Source: Pseudomonas khavaziana
GTDB lineage: Bacteria > Pseudomonadota > Gammaproteobacteria > Pseudomonadales > Pseudomonadaceae
NCBI RefSeq assembly: GCF_019145205.1
Contig: NZ_JAHSTT010000004.1
Coordinates: 434,001-498,000, forward strand
Direction of reading: 5' to 3'
DNA length: 64,000 bases
Position numbers and translations under genes: made by a program. The notes beneath the pieces are model-generated. The model saw only the letters and a list, made by a program, of their open reading frames with translations. It was not told the DNA's origin and searched no databases. Position 1 is the stretch's first letter. Each line of letters begins with the position of its first letter. Positions 47,492-56,753 of this stretch are shown piece by piece.

Positions 47492-48283
47492 ATGAAGCAG
47501 ACGCACTACGTGGCCCGCGAGCCCGATGCGCAAGGTTTTATCCACTACCCGCCGGAAGAACACGCGGTGTGGAATACCCTGATCACTCGTCAACTCAAGG
47601 TGATCGAGGGTCGCGCCTGCCAGGAATACCTGGACGGCATCGACAAGCTCGGCCTGCCCCTGGATCGCATCCCCCAGTTGGGCGAAATCAACAAGGTGCT
47701 GGCCGAAACCACCGGCTGGCAAGTGGCCCGCGTGCCGGCGCTGATTCCCTTCCAGACTTTTTTTGAATTGCTTGCCAGCAAGCAGTTTCCGGTGGCGACG
47801 TTCATTCGCACCCGCGACGAATTGGACTACCTGCAAGAGCCGGACATTTTCCACGAGATCTTTGGGCACTGCCCTTTGCTGACCAACCCCTGGTTCGCCG
47901 AATTCACCCACACCTACGGCAAGCTCGGCCTGGCGGCGACCAAGGAGCAACGGGTTTACCTGGCGCGCCTGTACTGGATGACCATCGAGTTCGGCCTGGT
48001 GGATACGCCCCAAGGGCGGCGCATCTACGGTGGCGGCATTCTGTCGTCGCCTAAAGAAAGCGTGTATTGCCTGTCGGACGAGCCCGAGCATCAAGCCTTC
48101 GACCCGCTGGAAGCGATGCGCACGCCGTATCGTATCGACATCCTGCAACCGCTGTATTTCGTATTGCCCGAACTCAAGCGCCTGTTCGACGTGGCGCAGG
48201 AAGACATCATGGGCATGGTCGAGCGCGGCATGGAATTAGGGCTGCACGCCCCGAAATTCCCGCCGAAACCAAAAGCCGCGTGA
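47492..48283 (+). CDS. phhA: Phenylalanine 4-monooxygenase PhhA
   Basis: A 263-residue iron- and pterin-dependent hydroxylase converting phenylalanine to tyrosine. The iron ligands are His121 and His126 (FHEIFGHCP) and Glu166 (TIEFGLVD). It begins MKQTHYVAREPDAQGFIHYP with AGGAG at six nt. It heads phhA-phhB-phhC and faces phhR across 256 nt that should hold PhhR sites and both promoters; no site was confidently defined. Confidence 0.96.
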   Translation: MKQTHYVAREPDAQGFIHYPPEEHAVWNTLITRQLKVIEGRACQEYLDGIDKLGLPLDRIPQLGEINKVLAETTGWQVARVPALIPFQTFFELLASKQFPVATFIRTRDELDYLQEPDIFHEIFGHCPLLTNPWFAEFTHTYGKLGLAATKEQRVYLARLYWMTIEFGLVDTPQGRRIYGGGILSSPKESVYCLSDEPEHQAFDPLEAMRTPYRIDILQPLYFVLPELKRLFDVAQEDIMGMVERGMELGLHAPKFPPKPKAA

Positions 48284-48381
48284 ACCTCAGGTTTTAACGC
48301 CAGGTGAGTCTGTTCCCTGGCCCCGCGTTGCTTTAGGGTAACGCCACTGACCTTCAAACATTCGAATTCAGGACACCTCCC

Positions 48382-48738
48382 ATGACCACCTTGAACCAAG
48401 CCCACTGCGAAGCCTGCCGCGCCGATGCCCCGCAAGTCAGCGATGAAGAACTGCCGGTGCTGCTCAAGCAGATCCCCGACTGGAACATCGAAGTGCGCGA
48501 CGGCGTCATGCAGTTGGAAAAGGTTTTCCTGTTCAAGAACTTCAAATTCGCCCTGGCCTTCACCAACGCCATGGGTGAAATCTCCGAGGCCGAAGGCCAT
48601 CACCCTGGCCTGCTCACCGAATGGGGCAAAGTCACCGTGACCTGGTGGAGCCACTCCATCAAGGGCCTGCACCGCAACGACTTCATCATGGCCGCGCGCA
48701 CCGACGAAGTGGCCAAAGCTGCCGAGGGCCGCAAGTAA
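48382..48738 (+). CDS. phhB: 4a-hydroxytetrahydrobiopterin dehydratase PhhB
   Basis: A 118-residue pterin dehydratase that recycles the PhhA cofactor. The active-site His pair is in [18 protein letters not shown], and [17 protein letters not shown] is typical. It overlaps phhC by one base (TAATG). Confidence 0.95.
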   Translation: MTTLNQAHCEACRADAPQVSDEELPVLLKQIPDWNIEVRDGVMQLEKVFLFKNFKFALAFTNAMGEISEAEGHHPGLLTEWGKVTVTWWSHSIKGLHRNDFIMAARTDEVAKAAEGRK

Positions 48739-49931
48739 TGCATTTCGATGCCATTGGCCGCGTGCCCGGCGACCCGATCCTCGGGCTGATGGACCTGTAT
48801 GCCCAGGACGCCAACCCGAACAAATTCGACCTGGGCGTGGGCGTGTATAAGGACGACCAGGGCCTGACGCCGATTCCCCGCTCGGTCAAGCTTGCGGAGC
48901 AGCGCTTGGTCGATACCCAGGTGACCAAGACCTACATCGGCGGCCATGGCGACGCAGCTTTTGGCCCCCTGATCAGCGAGCTGGTGCTCGGTGCCGATTC
49001 GGCCTTGCTTCGCGAACGCCGTGCCGGCGCCACCCAAACCCCGGGCGGCACCGGAGCCCTGCGTTTGAGCGCCGATTTTATCGCCCAGAGCCTGCCTGGC
49101 CGCGGCGTGTGGCTGAGCAACCCGACCTGGCCGATCCACGAAACCATCTTCGCCAAGGCTGGCCTCAAGGTCAGTCATTACCCTTACGTTGGCAGTGACA
49201 ACCGCCTGGATGTGGCGGCGATGCTGGCAACCCTGGAGACGGTGCCCGAGGGCGATGTGGTGCTACTGCACGCCTGCTGTCACAACCCGACCGGCTTCGA
49301 CCTGTCACAGGATGACTGGCGCCAGGTGTTGCAGATCGTGCGCGAACGCCAGTTGCTGCCGCTGATCGACTTTGCCTACCAGGGCTTTGGCGATGGCCTG
49401 GAGCAGGACGCCTGGGCAGTGCGGTTGTTCGCAGCTGAACTGCCGGAAGTGCTGGTCACCAGTTCCTGCTCGAAGAATTTTGGTTTGTATCGTGATCGTG
49501 TGGGCGCGTTGATCGTATGTGCAGCGGATGCGGAAAAACTCATCGATGTGCGCAGCCAACTGGCGAATATCGCCCGTAACCTGTGGTCGACACCGCCGGA
49601 TCACGGCGCCGCCGTGGTGGCGACCATCCTCGGTGATACCGAGCTGAAAAAACTCTGGAGCGAGGAAGTCGAGGCCATGCGTTCGCGGATCGCGCACTTG
49701 CGTTCCGGGTTGGTGGAAGCCTTGGCGCCCCATGGCTTGGCCGAGAAGTTTGCCCATATCGGCGCACAACGCGGGATGTTTTCCTATACCGGTTTGAGTG
49801 CCGATCAAGTCAAGCAACTGCGCGAGAAGCACAGCGTGTATATGGTCAGTTCAGGCCGGGCCAACGTGGCCGGGGTGGATGCGACACGTTTGACAGTGCT
49901 GGCCCAAGCTATCGCCGACGTTTCCAACTGA
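48738..49931 (+). CDS. phhC: Aromatic amino acid aminotransferase PhhC
   Basis: A 397-residue class I PLP transaminase converting tyrosine or phenylalanine to the keto acid. The PLP-binding Lys246 is in SSCSKNFGLYRDRVG, with CCHNPTGFDLS and DFAYQGFGDG around the cofactor. Its ATG overlaps the phhB stop, indicating translational coupling. Confidence 0.95.
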   Translation: MHFDAIGRVPGDPILGLMDLYAQDANPNKFDLGVGVYKDDQGLTPIPRSVKLAEQRLVDTQVTKTYIGGHGDAAFGPLISELVLGADSALLRERRAGATQTPGGTGALRLSADFIAQSLPGRGVWLSNPTWPIHETIFAKAGLKVSHYPYVGSDNRLDVAAMLATLETVPEGDVVLLHACCHNPTGFDLSQDDWRQVLQIVRERQLLPLIDFAYQGFGDGLEQDAWAVRLFAAELPEVLVTSSCSKNFGLYRDRVGALIVCAADAEKLIDVRSQLANIARNLWSTPPDHGAAVVATILGDTELKKLWSEEVEAMRSRIAHLRSGLVEALAPHGLAEKFAHIGAQRGMFSYTGLSADQVKQLREKHSVYMVSSGRANVAGVDATRLTVLAQAIADVSN

Positions 49932-49947
49932 AAACCCCGGGACCCAA

Positions 49948-50024
49948 TGTGGGAGGGGGCTTGCCCCCGATGGCGGTGGGTCAGCTAGAAATAAGCTGAC
50001 TGACCCAACGTTATCGGGAGCAAG
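49948..50024. repeat. REP pair with truncated right arm
   Basis: A GTGGGAGGGGGCTTGCCCCC left unit and inner arm are followed by a right arm that stops at TCGGGAGCAAG, precisely where the large inverted repeat begins. Insertion of that element into the REP pair is inferred. Confidence 0.75.
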
Positions 50025-50290
50025 ATCCGTTGCTTAGGTAACGGCCACTATAGGTTCCGCCCTTACGGCGGCTCACTTTGCAAAAGCGGCAAAGTAAGCA
50101 AAACGCTCTTGCCCCACCACTCGGCACCTCGCCTAGGCTCGGTGTGCCCGTAATCCGCCATGGATTTGGGGGGCCGCCGCAACGCGCCATCCATGGCGCG
50201 GGGCGGCTAAACCGGCATCCCTGCCGGTTTACCCCCCAAATCCCTGTCGAATTCCGGCCAGCGTGGTTTAACGGGGCGCCTGAGATCAAA
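50025..50290 (+). repeat. Large inverted repeat, left arm
   Basis: About 265 bp with no ORF of note. It shares, in inverted orientation, long blocks with 50495-50694, including AGTAAGCAAAACGCTCTTGC, CACTCGGCACCTCGCCTAGG and GTGGTTTAACGGGGCGCCT. It contains an internal GGATTTGGGGGG / CCCCCCAAATCC palindrome absent from the right arm. Confidence 0.8.
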
Positions 50291-50345
50291 AACACAGCGA
50301 GGCGGCCTTATAGCCGACCTGATCGTTGAAGTGTGCGCGTACCCC

Positions 50346-50445
50346 TGTGGGAGCGGGCTTGCCCGCGAAGGTCGTTAACGATGACGCGGGAAACCAGAAA
50401 GAACGCGGCGTTCTCAGGTTTTTCGCGAGCAAGCTCGCTCCTACA
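50346..50445. repeat. REPIN in the centre of the large inverted repeat
   Basis: A hybrid pair: the left unit GAGCGGGCTTGCCCGCGA differs from the right unit (complement GAGCGAGCTTGCTCGCGA). Confidence 0.88.
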
Positions 50446-50494
50446 GAAAAGCACAAGCGCCGCCGGCGTATCTGCGATGCGCAGCGAGTCGCTC

Positions 50495-50694
50495 TTGATC
50501 TTAGGCGCCCCGTTAAACCACGCTGGCCGAACGCAGGCTTGAAGCCGGAGTGAGGGCACACCGAGCCTAGGCGAGGTGCCGAGTGGTGGGGCAAGAGCGT
50601 TTTGCTTACTTTTGCCTGGGCCGGCATTCCGGCCTTTCAAAAGTGAGCCGCTGTAAAAGCGGAACCATAAGTGGCCGTTGCCCAAATAACGGAT
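50495..50694 (-). repeat. Large inverted repeat, right arm
   Basis: Inverted, shorter version of 50025-50290. The rest of the 49932-50828 gap (to 50828) has no recognisable feature. The small ORFs here are translations of repeats. Confidence 0.8.
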
Positions 50695-50828
50695 ATGTAC
50701 CCAGGACGAAAACCAACATCCTGCTCGGCTGTCAGGCTGCCACGGGAACAAGCTCCCTAGTTTGCGGCGCGACAGCGTCACATCAAAGAGGTGGTGGCGG
50801 CTCCCACATTTTTACCGAGGCGAGGCTT

Positions 50829-51638
50829 TTAGCCAGTGACCATTTCAGCCTTGAGCTGCGCCTCCCTGGCCTGGGCATCCGCCAACCGATACAACTCGAT
50901 ATGCCCATCCCAGTGCTCGATCAACGCCGTGCATGACTCCACCCAATCTCCGCAATTGAGGTAATCCACCTCCCCCACCTTGCGAATCTCGGCATGGTGG
51001 ATATGCCCGCACACCACGCCATGCAGTTCACGCTTGGTGACTTCGCGGGCAATCGCTTCTTCGAAATCACTGATGAAGCTTACGGCGGTTTTCACCTTGT
51101 GCTTCAAGTAGGCCGACAACGACCAGTACCCGTAGCCATAGCGCGCACGCCAATGATTGAGCCATCGGTTCAGCGTGAGGGTGAATTCATACGCGGAGTC
51201 ACCAAGGAACGCCAGCCAGCGGTGATAACGGGTGATCACATCGAACTGATCGCCATGGATCACCAACAGGTGCCGACCATCGGCGGTCACATGCACCGCC
51301 TCGTCCACCAACTGGATATTGCCCAGGATCAGCTTGGAGTAACGCCTTAAAAACTCATCATGGTTGCCAGTGACGTAGATCACCTCGGTGCCGCGCTTGG
51401 CCATGGTCAGCAGGCGACGGATCACATTGGTGTGAGCCTGGGGCCAATACATGCCGCCGCGCATTTTCCAACCGTCGATAATGTCGCCCACCAGGTAGAC
51501 CTTGTCGGCGTGGTAGCCCTTGAGAAACTGTGACAGGTGTTCGGCCTGGCAATCCCGGGTACCCAGATGCACGTCGGAAATCCATAGGGTTCGCACCCGT
51601 TGCTTGCGGCTGGGCTTGGTGAACTCGGCATGGGTCAT
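50829..51638 (-). CDS. Calcineurin-like phosphoesterase, LpxH-related (UDP-2,3-diacylglucosamine diphosphatase-like)
   Basis: A 269-residue metallophosphoesterase with the full motif set: DVHLG, VGDIIDG, TGNHD, VIHGDQFD and GHIHHAE. The family hydrolyses UDP-2,3-diacylglucosamine in lipid A synthesis, but this longer form (COG2908 type) may have a related substrate, so no lpxH symbol is given. The start at 51638 places GAGGG six nt away; an ATG two codons earlier is possible. It is convergent with phhC. Confidence 0.88.
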   Translation of the reverse strand: MTHAEFTKPSRKQRVRTLWISDVHLGTRDCQAEHLSQFLKGYHADKVYLVGDIIDGWKMRGGMYWPQAHTNVIRRLLTMAKRGTEVIYVTGNHDEFLRRYSKLILGNIQLVDEAVHVTADGRHLLVIHGDQFDVITRYHRWLAFLGDSAYEFTLTLNRWLNHWRARYGYGYWSLSAYLKHKVKTAVSFISDFEEAIAREVTKRELHGVVCGHIHHAEIRKVGEVDYLNCGDWVESCTALIEHWDGHIELYRLADAQAREAQLKAEMVTG

Positions 51639-51775
51639 GGGCATCCCTCGACGCTGTTTTCGCGAGCTTGCGCCTTGGCGATTAATAGCCCATGACAGCT
51701 GTGCGTCAATCTCATGACAGCGCTCGATGCCCGCAAAGCGTTGTAGACTGGCGCCTTGCCGCCCTGGAGACCGCG

Positions 51776-52525
51776 ATGAGCCCGAGCCTCACGCTACGCC
51801 ACTACCTCGAAGCGCCCATCGCCCACAGCCATGATCACGCGCAGTTGGTGTTCGGACTGTCCGGGCACCTGGACCTGGAAGTCGATGGCCGTGGCAGCCA
51901 GGTACGCGAAAGCAGCGTGATGGTGCTGCCCTTCTCCACCCACCACGCCTGCGGCAGCCGTGATGGCAGCCGTTGCCTGGTGCTGGATGTGCCAAACGAG
52001 CATTGGGTGGTGCAATCTTTGGGTGAGCATGCCGATGCCAGTCGTCGCTTGCTGGGGCAACCGTCGCGACTGACGCTGGATCCCAGGCAAAGCCAACTGG
52101 TGGAGTGGCTGGCGCACAGCCCGGTGCACGACCCGCTGATCGTCCAACAAGGTGCTGTGCTGTTACTGGCCAGTCTCAATCATCCCCAGGCCCAAGCGCT
52201 GCCAGGACGACGCTTGCCTTATGCGGCGCTCAATGCCCATATCCAGCGCCACGCTGCGCACCCGTTGCAGGTGGCTGACCTTGCGCGTATCGCCGGGCTT
52301 AGCGTGGCGCGCCTGCATGCACGCTTCATGGCCGAATGCGGGCAGACGCCGATGGATTATCTTCGCAGTCGTCGCCTGCACATGGCGCTGGAGCTTTTGC
52401 GCGGCACACCGCTGGCCATTGGTGAGGTTGCCGAGCGCGTTGGCTATGCCTCGCAAAGCGCATTCAGTGCAGCCATGCTGCGCGAGTTTGGTGCCTCCCC
52501 TCGCGCCCTGCGCCGGGGCGACTGA
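51776..52525 (+). CDS. AraC family transcriptional regulator
   Basis: A 249-residue regulator starting MSPSLTLRHYLEAPIAHSHD with GGAG at seven nt. The N-terminal cupin has the metal-type SHDHAQLVFGLSGH pattern. The C-terminal double helix-turn-helix is VADLARIAGLSVARLHARFM and AIGEVAERVGYASQSAFSAA. It precedes an EamA transporter on the same strand (98 nt), which it may control. Confidence 0.9.
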   Translation: MSPSLTLRHYLEAPIAHSHDHAQLVFGLSGHLDLEVDGRGSQVRESSVMVLPFSTHHACGSRDGSRCLVLDVPNEHWVVQSLGEHADASRRLLGQPSRLTLDPRQSQLVEWLAHSPVHDPLIVQQGAVLLLASLNHPQAQALPGRRLPYAALNAHIQRHAAHPLQVADLARIAGLSVARLHARFMAECGQTPMDYLRSRRLHMALELLRGTPLAIGEVAERVGYASQSAFSAAMLREFGASPRALRRGD

Positions 52526-52623
52526 CGAGAGTCCCACGCTAAAAGATGCGAGGTTGGCGACAGACGTCCGCGAACCAACCCTCTAGACTGCGAGGCTGTT
52601 ACCCTGTTGGTTCAAGGATCGCA

Positions 52624-53505
52624 ATGACTCCCCGCTCAGCCCTTGGCGCCCTGCATATCGGCGCACTGATGTTTGGCCTCACCGGCGTATTCGGCAAGCT
52701 CGCGGCGGCCTCCCCCGCCATCATCGTATTTGGGCGTGCCGCGTTTGCCGTGCTTGCCCTGGCGGTGTTTGCCCGCTTTGCCAGCAACGCGTCCTGGAAG
52801 AAACTGGAGATGCGCGACTGGCGCCGCCTGTTGGTCAGCGGTGTGTTGCTGGCCGCCCATTGGGTAACGTTCTTCATTGCCGTCAAAGTCGCCGGTGTAG
52901 CCGTGGCGACCCTGGGGTTCACGGCCTTCCCGGCCTTTACCGTGATCCTTGAAGGGTTGATCTTCCGCGAGCGCATTCGCGCCAATGAAATGCTGCTGGT
53001 GGCCCTGGTCAGCGTTGGCCTGGTGCTGGTCACCCCGGATTTCAACCTTGCCAGCGAAGCCACGGGCGGGTTGCTGTGGGGGATCGCTTCGGGATTGTTG
53101 TTCTCCTTGTTGTCGTTGAACAATCGCGCCAGTTCCGGACGCATTCCTGCTGTGCAGGCAGCGCTGTGCCAGAACGTGGTGGTCGCAGCCTGTCTGCTGC
53201 CGGTGGCAGCCCCGGGGCTGGCGGATGTGCGCGCCATTGACTGGCTATGGATCGGGCTGCTGGGCGTGTTTTGTACGGGCCTTGCCCATAGCCTGTTTGT
53301 CGCCAGCCTCGCCGTGATCAAGGCGCGCACCGCCTCGGTGGTGTTTGCCATGGAACCGGTCTACGGCATCAGCGTGGCCTGGCTGCTGTTCGCCGAAACG
53401 CCGACCTTGCGCATGCTGCTGGGCGGCGCTTTGATCATCGTCGCCATCGTGCTTTCCGGCTTGATGGGCAGCGCCAGCCAGGCGAAACAGCCGGCGGCTG
53501 TCTGA
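52624..53505 (+). CDS. EamA/DMT family transporter
   Basis: A 293-residue inner-membrane transporter with about ten hydrophobic segments in two EamA repeats (for example GALHIGALMFGLTGVFGKLA and VVFAMEPVYGISVAWLLFAE). The substrate is unknown. The start MTPRSALGALHIG has AAGGATCG upstream. It ends 3 nt before the convergent redox-protein gene. Confidence 0.9.
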   Translation: MTPRSALGALHIGALMFGLTGVFGKLAAASPAIIVFGRAAFAVLALAVFARFASNASWKKLEMRDWRRLLVSGVLLAAHWVTFFIAVKVAGVAVATLGFTAFPAFTVILEGLIFRERIRANEMLLVALVSVGLVLVTPDFNLASEATGGLLWGIASGLLFSLLSLNNRASSGRIPAVQAALCQNVVVAACLLPVAAPGLADVRAIDWLWIGLLGVFCTGLAHSLFVASLAVIKARTASVVFAMEPVYGISVAWLLFAETPTLRMLLGGALIIVAIVLSGLMGSASQAKQPAAV

Positions 53506-53507
53506 CG

Positions 53508-53795
53508 TCACACCGTACGGTCGTTATGCCCGAGGTCGCGCTGCGGATCGATCTGATCGCGCACCCGCTGTTTAAGCACTTTAGCTTCGGGAAAGCCGCC
53601 GTCGACCTTGCGTTCCCAAATCTGCACCCCATCGCAGGTGATACGAAAGGCGCCGCCGGTGGCCGGTTCCAACGCCACGCGCCCCAGGTCATCGGCAAAG
53701 GTACTGAGCAGCTCCTGGGCCAGCCAGGCAGCGCGCAGCAGCCACTGGCACTGGGTGCAATAAGTGATAACGATCTCGGGTTTGCTTGCAGACAT
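53508..53795 (-). CDS. SelT/SelW/SelH-family (Rdx) redox protein
   Basis: A 95-residue thioredoxin-like protein with the redox motif CTQC (Cys13 and Cys16) and the family block LGRVALEPATGGAFRITCDG. In this family selenocysteine is replaced by Cys in most bacteria. Its partner is not known. It is divergent from the plpD-like gene, with about 80 nt between starts. Confidence 0.9.
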   Translation of the reverse strand: MSASKPEIVITYCTQCQWLLRAAWLAQELLSTFADDLGRVALEPATGGAFRITCDGVQIWERKVDGGFPEAKVLKQRVRDQIDPQRDLGHNDRTV

Positions 53796-53876
53796 AATTT
53801 AAGCGGCTCCTGACATGACGGGCCCGACGCATCGGGTGGCTATAATAGCGGCCTTTATCGCCCAGCCTCGAGATTG

Positions 53877-56069
53877 ATGATGCGCCGCCTGTTGTCCTGC
53901 CTGCTCCTGTGCCTTGTCCCCCTGCTTGCCGACGCCTTGGAAACACCACGCCCCAAAATCGGCCTGGTGCTGTCCGGCGGTGCCGCCCGCGGCCTGGCGC
54001 ATATCGGCGTGCTCAAGGCACTTGAAGAACAGGGCATCCACATCGACGCGATTGCCGGCACCAGCATGGGCGCGGTGATTGGTGGGCTGTACGCGTCGGG
54101 CTACAAGATCGACGAGCTGGAAAAGCTGGCGCTGGGTATCGACTGGCAGCAGGCACTGTCGGACGCTCCACCACGGGAAGACGTACCGTTTCGACGCAAA
54201 CAGGACGACCGCGATTTCCTGGTCAAGCAGAAACTCAGTTTCCGCGACGACGGCAGCCTCGGCCTGCCGCTGGGCGTGATCCAGGGCCAGAACCTGGCAC
54301 TGCTGCTGGAAAGCATGTTTGCCCATAGCAGTAACACCCGTAACTTCGACAAGCTGCCGATCCCGTTCCGCGCCGTGGCCACCGACATCACCACCGGCGA
54401 AAAAGTCGTGTTCAGCAAGGGCCACCTGCCCCAGGTGATACGCGCCAGCATGTCGATCCCTGCCGTATTCGCCCCGGTGGAGCTCGACGGGCGCCTGCTG
54501 GTGGACGGCGGCATGACCGACAATATTCCGTTGGATGTGGCGCGGGAGATGGGCGTCGACATCGCCATCGTGGTCGATATCGGCACCCCGCTGCGCTCGC
54601 GCAAGCAACTGGCAACCGTGGTGGACGTGCTCAACCAATCCATCACCCTGATGACCCGGCGCAACTCCGAAGAACAACTCAAGGCCCTGAACCCCAAGGA
54701 TGTGCTGATCCAGCCGCCCCTGGCCGCCTATGGCGTGACGGACTTCGGCCGTGCCAAGGACATGATCGACGCCGGCTACCGCGCCACCCGCGCCCTTGAT
54801 GTACGCCTGGCGCACCTGCGCCCCGCCGAGCCCATCGACCCTGAGTTGGTGGCTGCTCGCACACCGGGCGAACGCACCCCGGTGATCACCGCGATACAGG
54901 TGGAAAACGACTCCAAAGTCAGTGACGACGTGATCCGCTACTACATCCGCCAGGGGTTGGGCGAGCCGCTGAACCTCGGTCGCCTGCAAGCGGACATGGG
55001 CACCTTGTACGGCCTGGATTACTTCGAGCAGGTGCAATACCGCGTGGTGAAAAAAGGCCAGGACAATACCCTGGTGATCAGCGCGCGCGGCAAACGCAGC
55101 GGCACCGATTACCTGCGCCTGGGCTTGAACCTGTCGGATGACATGCGCGGCGACAGCGCCTTCAATCTCGGCGCCAGCTATCGCGTCAACGGTATCAACC
55201 GCCTCGGCGCCGAATGGCTGACGCGGGTGCAGATCGGTGATCGGCAAGAGCTGTACAGCGAGTTCTACCAGCCGATGGACACCGGCTCGCGTTACTTTGT
55301 CGCGCCGTATATCAGAGCCGAGGCGCAGAACGTAGAGCTGGTCCTGGACAACGACCCCATTTCCGAATATCGCCTGGAACGCTACGGCTTCGGCTTGAAC
55401 GTGGGCCGGCAGATCGGCAACAGCGGCGAGATCCGCTTCGGCGTTGGCGAAGCCTGGGGCAAGGCAGACGTACGTATTGGCGACCGCGACCTGCCGAGCG
55501 TGAGCTTCAGCGAAGGCTTCTATGAACTTAAATATTCATTCGACTCCTTTGACAACGTGTACTTCCCCCATAGCGGCGAAGACATCGGCCTGGCCTATCG
55601 TGAGTTCGAACCGGGGCTGGGCTCGGACCAGCGCTACCGCCAATGGGAGTTCAAGCTGGACAAGGCCATGAGCCACGGCCCGGACACGTTGATACTGGGC
55701 GGTCGTTACGGGCGCACCCTGGATGATTCGGATGTGGTGATTTCCGCCTTCCAGCTGGGGGGAGCGCGGCAACTGTCGGGCTTTCGCCAGGATGCGATCT
55801 CGGGGCAGAACGTCAGCCTGATGCGCGCGGTGTACTTCCGCCGGCTGACCCCGCGCTCATACCTGCCGCTGGACTTCCCGTTGTACCTGGGCGCCTCACT
55901 GGAACGGGGTCGGGCGTGGAACAACGACAATGAGTTCGACAGCGGCTATATCAACGCCGCGAGTATCTTCCTCGGGTTTGATACGCCGTTGGGGCCACTG
56001 AATTTCAGCTATGGCTTTAATGATGATAATCAGAAGGCGGTGTACCTGAACCTGGGCCAGACCTTCTGA
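53877..56069 (+). CDS. plpD: Patatin-like outer-membrane phospholipase, PlpD type (type Vd autotransporter)
   Basis: A 730-residue protein in three parts. A signal peptide (MMRRLLSCLLLCLVPLLADA) comes first. The patatin domain of about residues 25-330 has oxyanion motif SGGAARG, nucleophile Ser63 in GTSMG and catalytic Asp210 in VDGG. A POTRA-like linker (about 335-400) and a 16-stranded BamA-like barrel end in VYLNLGQTF. A TATAAT box at 53841 lies upstream. A TTG three bases earlier is an alternative start. This organisation is that of P. aeruginosa PlpD. Confidence 0.93.
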   Translation: MMRRLLSCLLLCLVPLLADALETPRPKIGLVLSGGAARGLAHIGVLKALEEQGIHIDAIAGTSMGAVIGGLYASGYKIDELEKLALGIDWQQALSDAPPREDVPFRRKQDDRDFLVKQKLSFRDDGSLGLPLGVIQGQNLALLLESMFAHSSNTRNFDKLPIPFRAVATDITTGEKVVFSKGHLPQVIRASMSIPAVFAPVELDGRLLVDGGMTDNIPLDVAREMGVDIAIVVDIGTPLRSRKQLATVVDVLNQSITLMTRRNSEEQLKALNPKDVLIQPPLAAYGVTDFGRAKDMIDAGYRATRALDVRLAHLRPAEPIDPELVAARTPGERTPVITAIQVENDSKVSDDVIRYYIRQGLGEPLNLGRLQADMGTLYGLDYFEQVQYRVVKKGQDNTLVISARGKRSGTDYLRLGLNLSDDMRGDSAFNLGASYRVNGINRLGAEWLTRVQIGDRQELYSEFYQPMDTGSRYFVAPYIRAEAQNVELVLDNDPISEYRLERYGFGLNVGRQIGNSGEIRFGVGEAWGKADVRIGDRDLPSVSFSEGFYELKYSFDSFDNVYFPHSGEDIGLAYREFEPGLGSDQRYRQWEFKLDKAMSHGPDTLILGGRYGRTLDDSDVVISAFQLGGARQLSGFRQDAISGQNVSLMRAVYFRRLTPRSYLPLDFPLYLGASLERGRAWNNDNEFDSGYINAASIFLGFDTPLGPLNFSYGFNDDNQKAVYLNLGQTF

Positions 56070-56085
56070 CACAGCACCGAACTAA

Positions 56086-56174
56086 TGTGGGAGGGGGCTT
56101 GCTCCCGATGGCGGGGTATCAGTCAACAATTCTGTAGCTGGCCCACCGCAATCGGGAGCAAGCCCCCTCCCACA
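56086..56174. repeat. REPIN, GGGGGCTTGCTCCC type
   Basis: Inverted REP pair between the plpD-like gene and the convergent marR-type gene; inner arms CGATGGCGGGGT / CACCGCAATCG. Confidence 0.92.
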
Positions 56175-56197
56175 TTTGATCCTCGGCAAATTAGGAA

Positions 56198-56632
56198 TCA
56201 GGACTTTTCCAGGTTCGCCAGAATGTGCTCATGCACACGCATGCACACGCGCAGATCCTCTTCATTCACCCCAACGAACAGCTCATGGCGCAACGCCGTA
56301 GCAATGGTCTCGATCTGGTCAATCAGCGGCTGGGCGGTATCACACAGCAGGATGCGTTTGGCGCGGCGGTCTTCCACCACGGCTTGGCGTTGCACCAAGC
56401 CCTGGCCTTCCAGGCTGTCGAGCAGGCGCGCCAGGGTCGGCCCTTCCACGCCGACACTTTGTGCCAATTCGCGCTGGGTAGGGGCTTCTGCAAAACGGGC
56501 CAAATGCAACAGCACCAGCCAGCGCGCCTGGGACAAGCCCAGCCCCGCCAGGCGGCGGTCCAGCTCGGCGCGCCAACCTCGGGACATTTGCGCCAATTGC
56601 ATGCCAAAACGGTGTTGATCGGTTAACGGCAT
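56198..56632 (-). CDS. MarR family transcriptional regulator (SlyA-like)
   Basis: A 144-residue winged-helix regulator with the MarR core SQARWLVLLHLARFAEAPTQ, recognition helix VGVEGPTLARLLDSLEGQGL and wing DRRAKRILL. It has no adjacent obvious target: recQ lies 121 nt upstream in the same orientation. Its ligand cannot be inferred. Confidence 0.9.
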   Translation of the reverse strand: MPLTDQHRFGMQLAQMSRGWRAELDRRLAGLGLSQARWLVLLHLARFAEAPTQRELAQSVGVEGPTLARLLDSLEGQGLVQRQAVVEDRRAKRILLCDTAQPLIDQIETIATALRHELFVGVNEEDLRVCMRVHEHILANLEKS

Positions 56633-56753
56633 AAAAAACTCATGTTTAAGACTGAAAATAAAGTATGGCTAATTATTAGTCAGCTAAGCATGAGCCATGT
56701 CAGTAGGCAAGGCCCGGTATGTACTGATTCGTTACATTGTCGTAATTGGCACA

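Noticed and set aside
50308..50781. Small ORFs in the repeat tract after phhC
   Set aside because: They translate REP units (SELAREKPENA-type peptides) and inverted-repeat arms rather than conserved proteins.
53799..55247. Minus-strand frame of 482 codons opposite the plpD-like gene
   Set aside because: Antisense of a well-supported gene with signal peptide and catalytic motifs; the His/Gln-rich product has no recognisable domain.
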